From NCBI RefSeq assembly GCF_017876495.1, contig NZ_JAGIOB010000001.1, positions 186,001 through 250,000 of the forward strand: a DNA stretch of 64,000 bases, read 5' to 3'. Below the pieces are notes generated by a model. It was not told where the DNA came from. It ran no database searches and worked only from the letters and a program-made list of their open reading frames with translations. How positions within the stretch are numbered: the stretch's first letter is position 1; every line of letters starts with the position of its first letter. This document shows positions 49,750-57,624 of this stretch, one piece after another. Source of the stretch: Microlunatus capsulatus (GTDB lineage Bacteria > Actinomycetota > Actinomycetes > Propionibacteriales > Propionibacteriaceae). A program made the position numbers and the translations under genes.

Positions 49750-52386
49750 ATGCCCACCCTGGCGCGACGACTGGCCCGCCGTCACCTCCCGCACCGCGTC
49801 CGCCAGGCCGGTCTGGCGCTCGCCGGCCGCGCGCCCGCCGGGCCGACGAAGGCGCAGCAGAAGGCCGCCGCCCAGCAGGCCGCGGAGGCGACGGCGGCGA
49901 AGGTGGCCAAGGCGCTCGCCGCCGCCGAGCGCCGGGCGGCGAAGGCCCGCAAGGCCGCCGGACCGCCGCCCCAGCCGTTGGCCGACACCCTGCGCCGCGG
50001 CGCCAGCCTGGAGGAGGCCGTCCGCGTCGAGGTGGAGCACCTGCTCGACGCCGGCGAGCCGGACCGGGCGTTCTCGCTGGGGGCCGGACTCGGCCGCACC
50101 CCGGCCACCGCGCCGGCCGGCGACCTGGCCGTCGGGCTGGTCGCGGCCTCGCGCGGTGACCACGCGCTGGCCTGGTCGCGGCTCCGCGGGCTCGACCCGC
50201 AGGTCTGGGGCCGGCACGCGGCGACCGCGTGGGTGACGAGCGGGCTCGACCAGGACCCGACGTCGACGCTGGAGCACCTCGGGGCCCTGGTGGCGGAGGC
50301 GCCGGCCTGGGTGCCCACCCGCACCTGGCTCGACCTGCTGGGCCCGGTGTTCGGGCACGGCGACCACGCGCTGGCCCGGGCCCTGCACGAGCGGCTGGAC
50401 CAGCGGGTCGGCACCGGCGACGGCGTCGAGCGCGACCTCGTCGTGCAGCGCGACTGGCTGCGCCGCTGGGTGGCCGCCGAGCCCGGCGGCCGGCTCGCCC
50501 CACGGCCGCCGGAGGGCTCGGTGGCCTTCGCGATCATGGACTACGACCACCCGGGCCGCAGCCGGGCCTCGGCCAACATCGGCGACCACGTGCAGAGCCT
50601 CGCCTCGCTCGGGCACCTCGTCCGGCACGCCGACCTCGACTTCGACGGCCCGCAGGACCTCGTCGACCTCGTCGGCGAGCTCCGCGGCCGGGTCCGGCCC
50701 GAGCTCGCCCGGCACGGGGTCGAGGGCCGCGTGCAGCTGCTGCAGATCGACCGCGACGCCTCCGAGTACGCCACCGTCCCGGAGGGCACCTGGACGCTGG
50801 CGTTCGGCTGGTTCATGCACGCGCTGTTCCAGAGCCGCTACGGCTTCCCCCTGCACCCGGGGCTGCGGCCGCTGTTCATCTCCTTCCACGCCAGCAAGCG
50901 CGACCTGCTGGTCCCGGAGGCGATCGACCACCTCCGCCGCTACGCCCCGATCGGCTGCCGCGACTGGACGACGGTGGACCTGCTGCTCTCGGCCGGGGTC
51001 CCCGCCTTCTTCTCGGGCTGCATGACGACGACGGTCCGCACCGTGTTCCCGGCCCAGGTCGACCGGCCGCCGGCCGACGCCCCCGTCGGCTACGTCGACG
51101 TGCCCGCGTCGACCGTGCCGGCCGGCGGGGTGACCTACGCCCACAGCAGCGACAAGATCCGCTTCCGCAGCTTCGCGCGGAACGTCGGCGACGCGGTCAC
51201 CCTGCTGGAGACCTACCGGCGCCGGCACCCCGCGATGGTCACCAGCCGGCTGCACTGCTACCTGCCGGTCCGCGCCCTCGGGGTGCCCGTGGACTTCCAG
51301 CCGAAGAACCGCTCCGACCCGCGCTTCGCCGGGCTGATGGACATCACCGACGAGGAGTTCACCGCCATCCAGGACCGCATCGACGGCCGGCTGGAGACGG
51401 TCCTCGGGGCGGCCCTGGGCGGCGCGTCCGAGGAGGAGGTGTACGCCCTGTGGCGCGAGGTCAACGCCGCGGACGTCCGGCTGGCCGAGGAGCGGCACGC
51501 GGCGAGCCACCCGCTGCCCGCGGCGCGCGCCGACCTCGCGGCCGAGGTCGGGCCGGTCCTCCAGGGGGCCGCCGCCGTGCCCGCGGACGCCCTGCCCGTC
51601 GTGGTCGCCGTCGGCCGCGACCGGGCCGAGGCGGTCCGCGTGCTGCTCGCCTCCCTCGCCGCCCGCACCTCGCGGCCCCTGCACGTCCTCCTGCTCACCC
51701 ACCACCCCGACGAGGTGGCCGCCGTCGGAGGGCACGACGGCGTCACCGTCCAGGTCGTCGACACCAGGACCGTCGGGGACGACCTGCGGGCCGCCGGACG
51801 TCGGCTCTCGGCCTCGGAGGTGGGCCTGCTCCTGCTCCCCCACCTGCTGCCCGACGCCGAGCGGGCCGTCGTGCTGCCCGTCGACGCCGTCGTCGAGGAC
51901 GACCCGGCCGAGCTGGGCGCGCTGGACCTGGGCGGACGGCTGCTGGCGGCCCCGCAGCCGGTCGGCAGCGGCTCGGCGAGCGGCTTCGCCGTGCTCAACG
52001 GCGCCGCCAACCGGCTGGGCGACCGGACGGGCCCGGCCGCCGAGCTGCGGCGCCGGGCCTACGGCCGGCACACGTTCGACTTCGAGGCGTTCGACGTGTC
52101 GGTGCTGGTCGTCGACCTCGCCGCCTGGCGCCGGCACGAGGTGCTGGGCGACCAGCTGGCCTGGGTCGAGGAGTTCGGGCTCGGCCCCCGCGAGCTGCTG
52201 CACCTCGCCGTCGGCCCGGACCGGGCCGTGCTCCCGACGCGCTGGCACCGGGTGCCGGGGCGCGACCTCACCGAGGACGCCGCACTGCTGCACTGGGCAG
52301 GCCGCACGAAGCCCTGGTCGGACGAGCTGGTCCTGGACCAGGAGCGGTGGGACGCCGTCGCCGGCGGCGCTCCTGCGGCCGGCTGA
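49750..52386 (+). CDS. Polysaccharide pyruvyltransferase fused to a GT8-like glycosyltransferase
   Basis: An 878-residue protein with three parts. Residues 25-75 are an Ala/Lys coiled coil. Residues about 265-535 are a polysaccharide pyruvyltransferase domain (SANIGDHVQSLASLGHL from about residue 274, HASKRDLLVPEAIDHL, GCRDWTTVDLLLSAGVPAFFSGC, MVTSRLHCYLPVRALGVPV). Residues about 595-870 resemble GT8 (AVVLPVDAVVEDDPAELGALDLGG, FDVSVLVVDLAAWRR, LLHWAGRTKPW). The first domain would add a ketal-linked pyruvate from PEP to a sugar; the second would transfer a hexose. ATG with GAGGACGAGGAG upstream; TACAGT at 49712-49717 is a likely -10 box. It suggests acidic pyruvylated side groups on the polymer. 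Confidence 0.82.
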   Translation: MPTLARRLARRHLPHRVRQAGLALAGRAPAGPTKAQQKAAAQQAAEATAAKVAKALAAAERRAAKARKAAGPPPQPLADTLRRGASLEEAVRVEVEHLLDAGEPDRAFSLGAGLGRTPATAPAGDLAVGLVAASRGDHALAWSRLRGLDPQVWGRHAATAWVTSGLDQDPTSTLEHLGALVAEAPAWVPTRTWLDLLGPVFGHGDHALARALHERLDQRVGTGDGVERDLVVQRDWLRRWVAAEPGGRLAPRPPEGSVAFAIMDYDHPGRSRASANIGDHVQSLASLGHLVRHADLDFDGPQDLVDLVGELRGRVRPELARHGVEGRVQLLQIDRDASEYATVPEGTWTLAFGWFMHALFQSRYGFPLHPGLRPLFISFHASKRDLLVPEAIDHLRRYAPIGCRDWTTVDLLLSAGVPAFFSGCMTTTVRTVFPAQVDRPPADAPVGYVDVPASTVPAGGVTYAHSSDKIRFRSFARNVGDAVTLLETYRRRHPAMVTSRLHCYLPVRALGVPVDFQPKNRSDPRFAGLMDITDEEFTAIQDRIDGRLETVLGAALGGASEEEVYALWREVNAADVRLAEERHAASHPLPAARADLAAEVGPVLQGAAAVPADALPVVVAVGRDRAEAVRVLLASLAARTSRPLHVLLLTHHPDEVAAVGGHDGVTVQVVDTRTVGDDLRAAGRRLSASEVGLLLLPHLLPDAERAVVLPVDAVVEDDPAELGALDLGGRLLAAPQPVGSGSASGFAVLNGAANRLGDRTGPAAELRRRAYGRHTFDFEAFDVSVLVVDLAAWRRHEVLGDQLAWVEEFGLGPRELLHLAVGPDRAVLPTRWHRVPGRDLTEDAALLHWAGRTKPWSDELVLDQERWDAVAGGAPAAG

Positions 52387-52430
52387 GGCGGTCGACGCCG
52401 TCCACCACCCCCGGACAGCACCCGGACGTG

Positions 52431-52470
52431 ACAGGACCCCGGGGCGGCTGCGGCCGCCCCGGGGTCCTGT
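52431..52470. terminator. Bidirectional terminator between the pyruvyltransferase and nuclease genes
   Basis: A perfect 18-bp stem (52431-52448 with 52453-52470) and a TGCG tetraloop lie between two convergent genes. GC-rich, no U-tract. Confidence 0.8.
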
Positions 52471-52484
52471 GCGTCGGGACCGGG

Positions 52485-53849
52485 TCAGAGGACCAGGTCG
52501 CTCACGATCATGTTGTGGTCCGAGGGCCGGGAGGAGTCCACGGGCCGCATGACGTTGACGAAGCGCTTGGAGCCGCGGCTCCCCTTGACCATGATCACGT
52601 CGATCCGCGAGCCGAAGCCGTTGGCGCCGGGCGAGAGCCGGGTGTCGAAGTGGTTGATGGTCGAGTACTGCAGGTTCACCTTGCTCTGGGCGTTGGCCCC
52701 GTCGAAGAAGCCGGCGCCGACCAGGTGGTCGTGGGCCCGGTAGCCGCCCTTGTTGTTCTGCCAGGAGTTGATGTCGCCGGCGAGGACGACCCGGTCACCG
52801 GTCGTGTTGACCTGGGCCAGACGGGCGGTGACCGTCTTGATCTGCCGGGCGCGGAGGTCCTCGTAGACCCGCTCCTTGGCGAGGCTGCCGCTGTGCCGGG
52901 CGTCGAGGTGCACCGAGGCCACCCACAGCTTGGCGCCGGTGCGGCGGTCCTGGAAGCGGGCGTAGGCAGCGCTGCGGATGGCGTTGCGGCCGTCGCCGGC
53001 CAGCTTGGGCAGGTCGAGCGAGCAGCTGGTGCTGTAGTTCCGGTTGCCCGTCTTCTCGGCGCAGCGGCTGATCAGCGTGTAGCGGCTCGTGTCGTAGAGG
53101 ATCCGGGTGCCCTGGCTGCCGTGGCTGACGCCCGGCTTGACGTAGGGGGTCTCGCGCACCAGGCGGTACTTCGGGGCGCCGACGCTGCGCATGGCGTTGA
53201 CCAGGCTGGTGGTCTGCCGCACCGAGCCGGTGGTGCTCTTGTTCTTGCCGTCGGCGCGGCCGGGGCTCAGCTCCTGGATCGCGACGATGCCGGGGTTCTG
53301 GTCGCGGATCTCGCGGGCGACGTCGGTGGCCCGGCTCAGCCAGCGCGGCCCGCCGTCGACCTTGGCGGAGCGGATGTTGAACGAGCCCATCCGCAGCGGG
53401 CTGCCGGCGGCCTTGGGGGCGGCCGCCTTCGGCAGCACGGCCTGGAGGCGGGGGTACGCGCGGGTGGCGGAGCCGTTGACCGCGGAGAGCCGGAAGTAGA
53501 GGTGGTTCGCCGAGGCGACGGAGGCGCCGGCGGCGCTGGCCTGGGCCGCGCTCATCGTCCAGGAGCGGCTCTTGCCGCTGATCGTGAAGACCTTGGCGTT
53601 CCGGCCGCTGGTCGGCAGGGACGAGGACCGGCTCTTGCTGAAGCTGGTCAGCCCGGTCTCGAGCTTGAAGGCGGCGGTGTTCTTGCCGGCGGTCGACCAG
53701 CGGAAGGTCACCTGGCCGGCGCCCGGGCCGGGGGTGGCCTTCACGCTGGTGATGGCGGAGGGGGTGGCGGCGGCCTCGGCCGGCGCGGTGGCCAGCAGGC
53801 CGCCGACGAGGGCGAGGGCGGCGGTGGTGGCCGAGAGCTTGCGGAGCAC
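52485..53849 (-). CDS. Secreted endonuclease/exonuclease/phosphatase-fold protein
   Basis: A 454-residue secreted protein. The signal peptide (about 1-27, LVGGLLATAPAEAAA) has an Ala-x-Ala site. A fibronectin-III-like region follows (about 35-140). The EEP catalytic domain (about 150-450) has RMGSFNIRS, IVAIQELSPG, VASVHLDARHSG, VVLAGDINSW, SRIDVIMVKG and RPSDHNMIVSDL with the catalytic Asp-His pair. Substrate is probably extracellular DNA or a phosphodiester lipid. GTG start at 53849 with GAGGAG 6 nt upstream; the longer frame from 53873 would spoil the signal peptide. The leader has competing hairpins that could mask this ribosome-binding site. Confidence 0.9.
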   Translation of the reverse strand: MLRKLSATTAALALVGGLLATAPAEAAATPSAITSVKATPGPGAGQVTFRWSTAGKNTAAFKLETGLTSFSKSRSSSLPTSGRNAKVFTISGKSRSWTMSAAQASAAGASVASANHLYFRLSAVNGSATRAYPRLQAVLPKAAAPKAAGSPLRMGSFNIRSAKVDGGPRWLSRATDVAREIRDQNPGIVAIQELSPGRADGKNKSTTGSVRQTTSLVNAMRSVGAPKYRLVRETPYVKPGVSHGSQGTRILYDTSRYTLISRCAEKTGNRNYSTSCSLDLPKLAGDGRNAIRSAAYARFQDRRTGAKLWVASVHLDARHSGSLAKERVYEDLRARQIKTVTARLAQVNTTGDRVVLAGDINSWQNNKGGYRAHDHLVGAGFFDGANAQSKVNLQYSTINHFDTRLSPGANGFGSRIDVIMVKGSRGSKRFVNVMRPVDSSRPSDHNMIVSDLVL

Positions 53850-54322
53850 GGGATCTCCTCGTGTTGTGAACAAGGACGAGGAAATGCTGGGGAATTCCTC
53901 GTGGTCGACCCTGCCGATCCCCGACGGTGGAGAGGTCTGACCAGAACTCTAGAGTTCCGCTATTGGCCGCCACAAATGTCCTTCGGTCCCCGGAACCGGG
54001 ACTTCCGCTCCTCCGACCCGGGAGGAAGGTCCCGGGCAGGCGTGCGCGACCGTGACCGGGGCGTGATCGGATCGTGTCCCCTGTGACGCAGATCACCCGT
54101 TTCCAGCGGTCCGACGGGCCGTTCCGGGCACCACCGAGGGCTCCGTGACGTTACGAACACGTTTCGTGATCGTGCCGTGATGCCCTCGTGATCACGGCTG
54201 GCGCTATCACGAGGACGTGACGACGGGGTCGGAGCACGCCGTTCCGGGAACGCCCGCGGGCCTCCGGAGACGGGTCAGAAATTGACCCGTCCCGTCCCGG
54301 CGAGGTTTATCGCCGAATTCGA
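53850..54322. other. Long non-coding interval upstream of the nuclease gene
   Basis: This 473-bp stretch, less GC-rich than its surroundings, holds the leader hairpins at 53855-53902, a 14-bp palindrome GAACTCTAGAGTTC (53944-53957), and repeated CGTGAT words with an inverted pair CCTCGTGAT/ATCACGAGG (54184-54192, 54206-54214). I see no gene. It probably contains the nuclease promoter. Confidence 0.55.
53855..53902 (-). promoter_or_regulatory. Competing leader hairpins over the nuclease ribosome-binding site
   Basis: In mRNA order, ACGAGGAA (53902-53895), TTCCTCGT (53883-53876) and ACGAGGAG (53862-53855) occur. The middle element pairs perfectly with the first (8 bp) and nearly fully with the third, which contains the ribosome-binding site. 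Two mutually exclusive stems result, as in a translational switch. Confidence 0.5.
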
Positions 54323-54838
54323 TCAGCGGCCGGCGGAGGAATAGTCCTGGGTCCCGGAGGGATTCCAGACGGCCGTCGCGCCGAGGTCGCCGACCCGGTA
54401 GACCCAGAACGCGGCGACCGCGGCGAGCACCAGCAGGACGGCCAGCAGGGCGATGTCGCGACCCCGGCTCCCCCGGCGCTCGGCGGTCCCGCCGACCCGG
54501 CCGACGAGCACGGCCGAGGCCACCGCCACCACGGTCAGGGCGACGGTGATGCCGAAGAGCTGGTCGGCCAGCTCGCTGTGCCGGATGACGAGCGTCGCGG
54601 CCTCGCCCCCCAGCGACTGGTTGCCGAGCATCGTCCGCTGCAGCGCCTCACCGCTCTCCTTGGCCAGGAACACCGCGACGAGGGAGCCGACGCCGGCGAC
54701 CGCCAGCGGCCAGCGCGCCCAGCCCCGGGTGCGGGGCACGGCGAAGAGGATCGCGAGCAGCAGGGTCACGGGCAGGCCCAGCACGGCCGCGTGCAGGACC
54801 AGGGGGTGCAGGGGCAGGTCGCCGATCGAGCTGAACAC
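54323..54838 (-). CDS. DUF2231 family membrane protein
   Basis: A 171-residue protein with four hydrophobic segments (about 8-35, 40-60, 90-112, 126-148). The N-terminal DLPLHPLVLHAAVLGLPV is characteristic of DUF2231, a family that may bind haem through such His residues; His11 and His16 are candidates. The GTG start has AAGGAG upstream. It is separated from udgX by 152 bp that include a 12-bp palindrome. The function is unknown. Confidence 0.8.
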   Translation of the reverse strand: MFSSIGDLPLHPLVLHAAVLGLPVTLLLAILFAVPRTRGWARWPLAVAGVGSLVAVFLAKESGEALQRTMLGNQSLGGEAATLVIRHSELADQLFGITVALTVVAVASAVLVGRVGGTAERRGSRGRDIALLAVLLVLAAVAAFWVYRVGDLGATAVWNPSGTQDYSSAGR

Positions 54839-54920
54839 GGGAACTCCTTCGTCAGGGACAGGCAGAGCCGCTCACCCGGGCTCTCCCCCTCCGGACGAGG
54901 GCGGGACCACGATGGTTCGC

Positions 54921-54932
54921 TTGACGCGTCAA
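54921..54932. promoter_or_regulatory. 12-bp palindrome upstream of the DUF2231 gene
   Basis: TTGACGCGTCAA is a perfect palindrome 83 nt upstream of the DUF2231 start. It also provides a TTGACG -35-like box on the minus strand, so it may be a promoter overlapped by an operator. Confidence 0.4.
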
Positions 54933-54990
54933 CTTTTGCACGGCGCGCCAAGGCCGGCCCGGCCGCCGCGCCGGGACGGTGACCCGCCGG

Positions 54991-55617
54991 TCAGCCGGCG
55001 ACGGCCGCGGCCGCGGTGCGGAGGTCGGCCACCAGGCCGGCGAAGGCGGCGTCGTGCTCGGGTCCGCCCTGGGTCCGCAGCACGGCCGAGGGGTGGATCG
55101 TGGCCAGCACCGGACGGGGCCCGAACGGCGGGGGCAGCTCGAGGACGGTCCCGCGCTGGGCGGTGATCCGGAAGGCCGGGCCCAGCATGGACTTGGCCGC
55201 GGTCGCGCCCAGGGCGACGACCAGCTGCGGGTCGACGTCGGCGACCTCGGCCTCCAGCCAGGGCCGGCAGGCCTTGATGTGGGTCACCTGGGGCGTGGCG
55301 TGGATCCGCCGCTTGCCGCGCTCGGTGAAGCGGAAGTGCTTGACGGCGTTGGTGACGTAGACGTCGGCCACGGCGACGCCGGCCTCGGCCAGCGCCCGCT
55401 GCAGCAGCTGGCCGGCCGGCCCGACGAAGGGGATGCCGCGCCGGTCCTCCTGGTCCCCGGGCTGCTCGCCCACCAGCATCATCGGGCCCTTCGGGTTGCC
55501 GGCGGAGAAGACGACCTGCGTCGCCGGCTCCCACAGCTCGCAGCCCCGGCAGCCCGCCGCCGCCGCCCGCAGCTCGTCGATGCCGGCGCCGGCGGGCACC
55601 CAGGTCTCAGCGCTCAT
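54991..55617 (-). CDS. udgX: UdgX-type uracil-DNA glycosylase
   Basis: A 208-residue uracil-DNA glycosylase superfamily protein with a four-cysteine pattern for an iron-sulfur cluster (CRGCELW near residue 24). It carries GEQPGDQED as motif A and a KRRIHATP loop with His106. The GEQPG plus KRRIH combination distinguishes UdgX from family 4/5 enzymes. In Mycobacterium smegmatis UdgX the loop His becomes covalently bound to uracil-containing DNA. The C-terminal ATIHPSAVLR is the usual motif B region. ATG start at 55617, 19 nt after the GH15 stop and possibly co-transcribed with it. Confidence 0.9.
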   Translation of the reverse strand: MSAETWVPAGAGIDELRAAAAGCRGCELWEPATQVVFSAGNPKGPMMLVGEQPGDQEDRRGIPFVGPAGQLLQRALAEAGVAVADVYVTNAVKHFRFTERGKRRIHATPQVTHIKACRPWLEAEVADVDPQLVVALGATAAKSMLGPAFRITAQRGTVLELPPPFGPRPVLATIHPSAVLRTQGGPEHDAAFAGLVADLRTAAAAVAG

Positions 55618-55636
55618 GGCGCCACGGTAACCAGGC

Positions 55637-57577
55637 TCACCGACCGGCCTCGGTCGCCCCCGCCCACGAGCCGGTGTCGCCCGGGTCCTGCTGGGACTCC
55701 AGCCGGATGACGTGCATGACGGCGTTGATGAGCGCCAGGTGGGTGAAGGCCTGGGGGAAGTTGCCGAGGTGCTGGCCGGTGTGCGGGTCGATCTCCTCGC
55801 CGTACAGCTCCAGCGGGCCCGCGAACGACAGCAGCTTGGCGCAGAGCTTCCGGGCGCGCTGGTACTCCCCGATCTCGCACAGGGCCGAGACCAGCCAGAA
55901 CGAGCAGATCGTGAAGCTGCCCTCCTCGCCGCTGAACCCGTCGTCGGTCTCCTCCACCTTGTAGCGCAGCACGAGGCCGTGCACCGTGAGCTCGTCGGCG
56001 ATCGCCAGCACCGTCGCGCGGATCCGCGGGTCGTCCGGCGGCAGGAAGCGGAGCAGCGGGGCCAGCAGCAGCGACGCGTCCAGCGCCGTCGTCCCGTAGT
56101 GCTGGGTGAGCACCCCGCGCTCGTCGACACCGTGGGCGAGGATGTCGTCCTTGATCTCCTGGGCCGCCAGCTCCCACTCCGCGGCCTTGCCCAGCTCGCC
56201 GGTCTCCCGGGCCAGCTTCGCGCCGCGGTCGACGGCCACCCAGCACATGATCTTGGACGAGGTGAAGTGCTGCAGCTCCCCGCGCACCTCCCAGATCCCG
56301 GCGTCGGGCTCGCGCCAGTGCTTCAGCGCCTGGGTGACCTGCTTGTCGAGGATCGGCCAGATCCGGCCGTCGAGGTGGTCCGCCGCCTTGGAGTGCAGGT
56401 ACACCGAGTCCAGCAGCGCGCCCCAGACGTCGTGCTGCTGCTGGGCGTACGCGGCGTTGCCGATCCGGACGGGCCGCGAGCCCGCGTAGCCCGGCAGGTG
56501 GTCCAGCTCGTGCTCGGTCAGCTCGCGCTCACCGCCGATGCCGTACATGATCTGCAGCTCGTCGTCGCGGCTGGCGATGTCGGCGATGAAGGAGAAGAAG
56601 TCCACGGCCTCCCAGTCGAAGCCCAGCGAGTACATCCCCCACAGGGCGAAGGTGGCGTCGCGGATCCAGGTGAAGCGGTAGTCGTAGTTGCGGTTGCCGC
56701 CCGGGGTCTCGGGCAGCGACGTGCTGCCGGCGGCGGCGATCGCGCCCGTCGGGGTGTAGGTGAGGCCCTTGAGGGTGAGGGCGCTGCGCTGCAGGTAGCT
56801 GCGCCACGGGTGGTCGGGGAAGTCGCCGCGGGCCAGCCAGTGCTGCCAGTGGTGGGCGGTCCACACCTGCCGGCGGTAGGCCTCCGCGTAGTCCATCGGC
56901 GGCTCCACCCCGCCCCAGCTGAGGGCGATGTAGCGGACGTCGCCCTCCTTCAGCAGCGTCCGGGCGCCCGCGCGGCCGCCCTCGAAGCCGAGCCGCAGGT
57001 CGGAGGTGAGCCGCAGCTCGAGGTCGGAGCCCTCGGCGCGTCCGACGCCCTGGTGGTAGCCGTGCTCGGTGTAGGACCAGCTGACCGGCGCGCGGCCGTA
57101 GTCCAGCACGGGCTCGCAGTCGACGATGGTCTGGACCTCACCGGAGACGCAGCGGATGGTCCGCAGCAGCACGTGCTCGGCCTCGTAGTCGACGGGCGTG
57201 CGCTGGTGGGTGTGCGACCGGGTGTCCTCGTGCCGCCACGGGCCCACCAGGAGGGCGTCGCGGACGATGATCCAGCCTGTCGGGGTGCCCCAGCTGGTCT
57301 CGAGGATCATCGTGCCGGGCAGGTAGCGCCGGTCCCCCGGCACCGTGATCTCGTCCGGTGCGACGCGGAACGAGCCGGCGAGCTTGCCGAGGATGTGGCC
57401 GAAGGCACTGGGCGCGTCGAAGCGCGGCAGGCACATCCAGTCGATGCTGCCGCCGGGCGACACGAGGGCCGACACCTCGCCGTCGCTCAGGAAGCCGTAG
57501 TCCCCGATCGGCACCGACCGGGTGTGCGCGGGCTGGCTGGAGACGTGGGAGCGGACCTTGGTCCTCTTCTTGGCCAT
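55637..57577 (-). CDS. Glycoside hydrolase family 15 protein (trehalase/glucoamylase-like)
   Basis: A 646-residue cytoplasmic GH15 enzyme without signal peptide. The beta-sandwich N-terminus (IGDYGFLSDGEVSALVSPGGSIDWMCLPRFDAPSAFGHIL) precedes an (alpha/alpha)6 barrel with NRNYDYRFTWIRDATFALWG, the first catalytic-acid region, and EEGSFTICSFWLVSALCEIG toward the end. Mycobacterial homologues of this length hydrolyse trehalose, so trehalase is a reasonable guess but glucoamylase cannot be excluded. ATG at 57577 with a basic N-terminus (MAKKRTKVR). It precedes udgX on the same strand. Confidence 0.92.
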   Translation of the reverse strand: MAKKRTKVRSHVSSQPAHTRSVPIGDYGFLSDGEVSALVSPGGSIDWMCLPRFDAPSAFGHILGKLAGSFRVAPDEITVPGDRRYLPGTMILETSWGTPTGWIIVRDALLVGPWRHEDTRSHTHQRTPVDYEAEHVLLRTIRCVSGEVQTIVDCEPVLDYGRAPVSWSYTEHGYHQGVGRAEGSDLELRLTSDLRLGFEGGRAGARTLLKEGDVRYIALSWGGVEPPMDYAEAYRRQVWTAHHWQHWLARGDFPDHPWRSYLQRSALTLKGLTYTPTGAIAAAGSTSLPETPGGNRNYDYRFTWIRDATFALWGMYSLGFDWEAVDFFSFIADIASRDDELQIMYGIGGERELTEHELDHLPGYAGSRPVRIGNAAYAQQQHDVWGALLDSVYLHSKAADHLDGRIWPILDKQVTQALKHWREPDAGIWEVRGELQHFTSSKIMCWVAVDRGAKLARETGELGKAAEWELAAQEIKDDILAHGVDERGVLTQHYGTTALDASLLLAPLLRFLPPDDPRIRATVLAIADELTVHGLVLRYKVEETDDGFSGEEGSFTICSFWLVSALCEIGEYQRARKLCAKLLSFAGPLELYGEEIDPHTGQHLGNFPQAFTHLALINAVMHVIRLESQQDPGDTGSWAGATEAGR

Positions 57578-57624
57578 CCCCCGAGCATGCGGCCCGGGGC
57601 AGGGCGGGGCAAGGACCCCGGCCG

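Noticed and set aside
53944-53957. LexA (SOS) box at GAACTCTAGAGTTC
   Set aside because: The actinobacterial SOS box has GAAC-N4-GTTC; here the spacer is 6 nt, so it does not fit.
53850-54322. A ydaO-type c-di-AMP riboswitch, as often found before secreted wall hydrolases
   Set aside because: I could not find the conserved core segments of that riboswitch on the minus strand; only the simple competing hairpins are supported.
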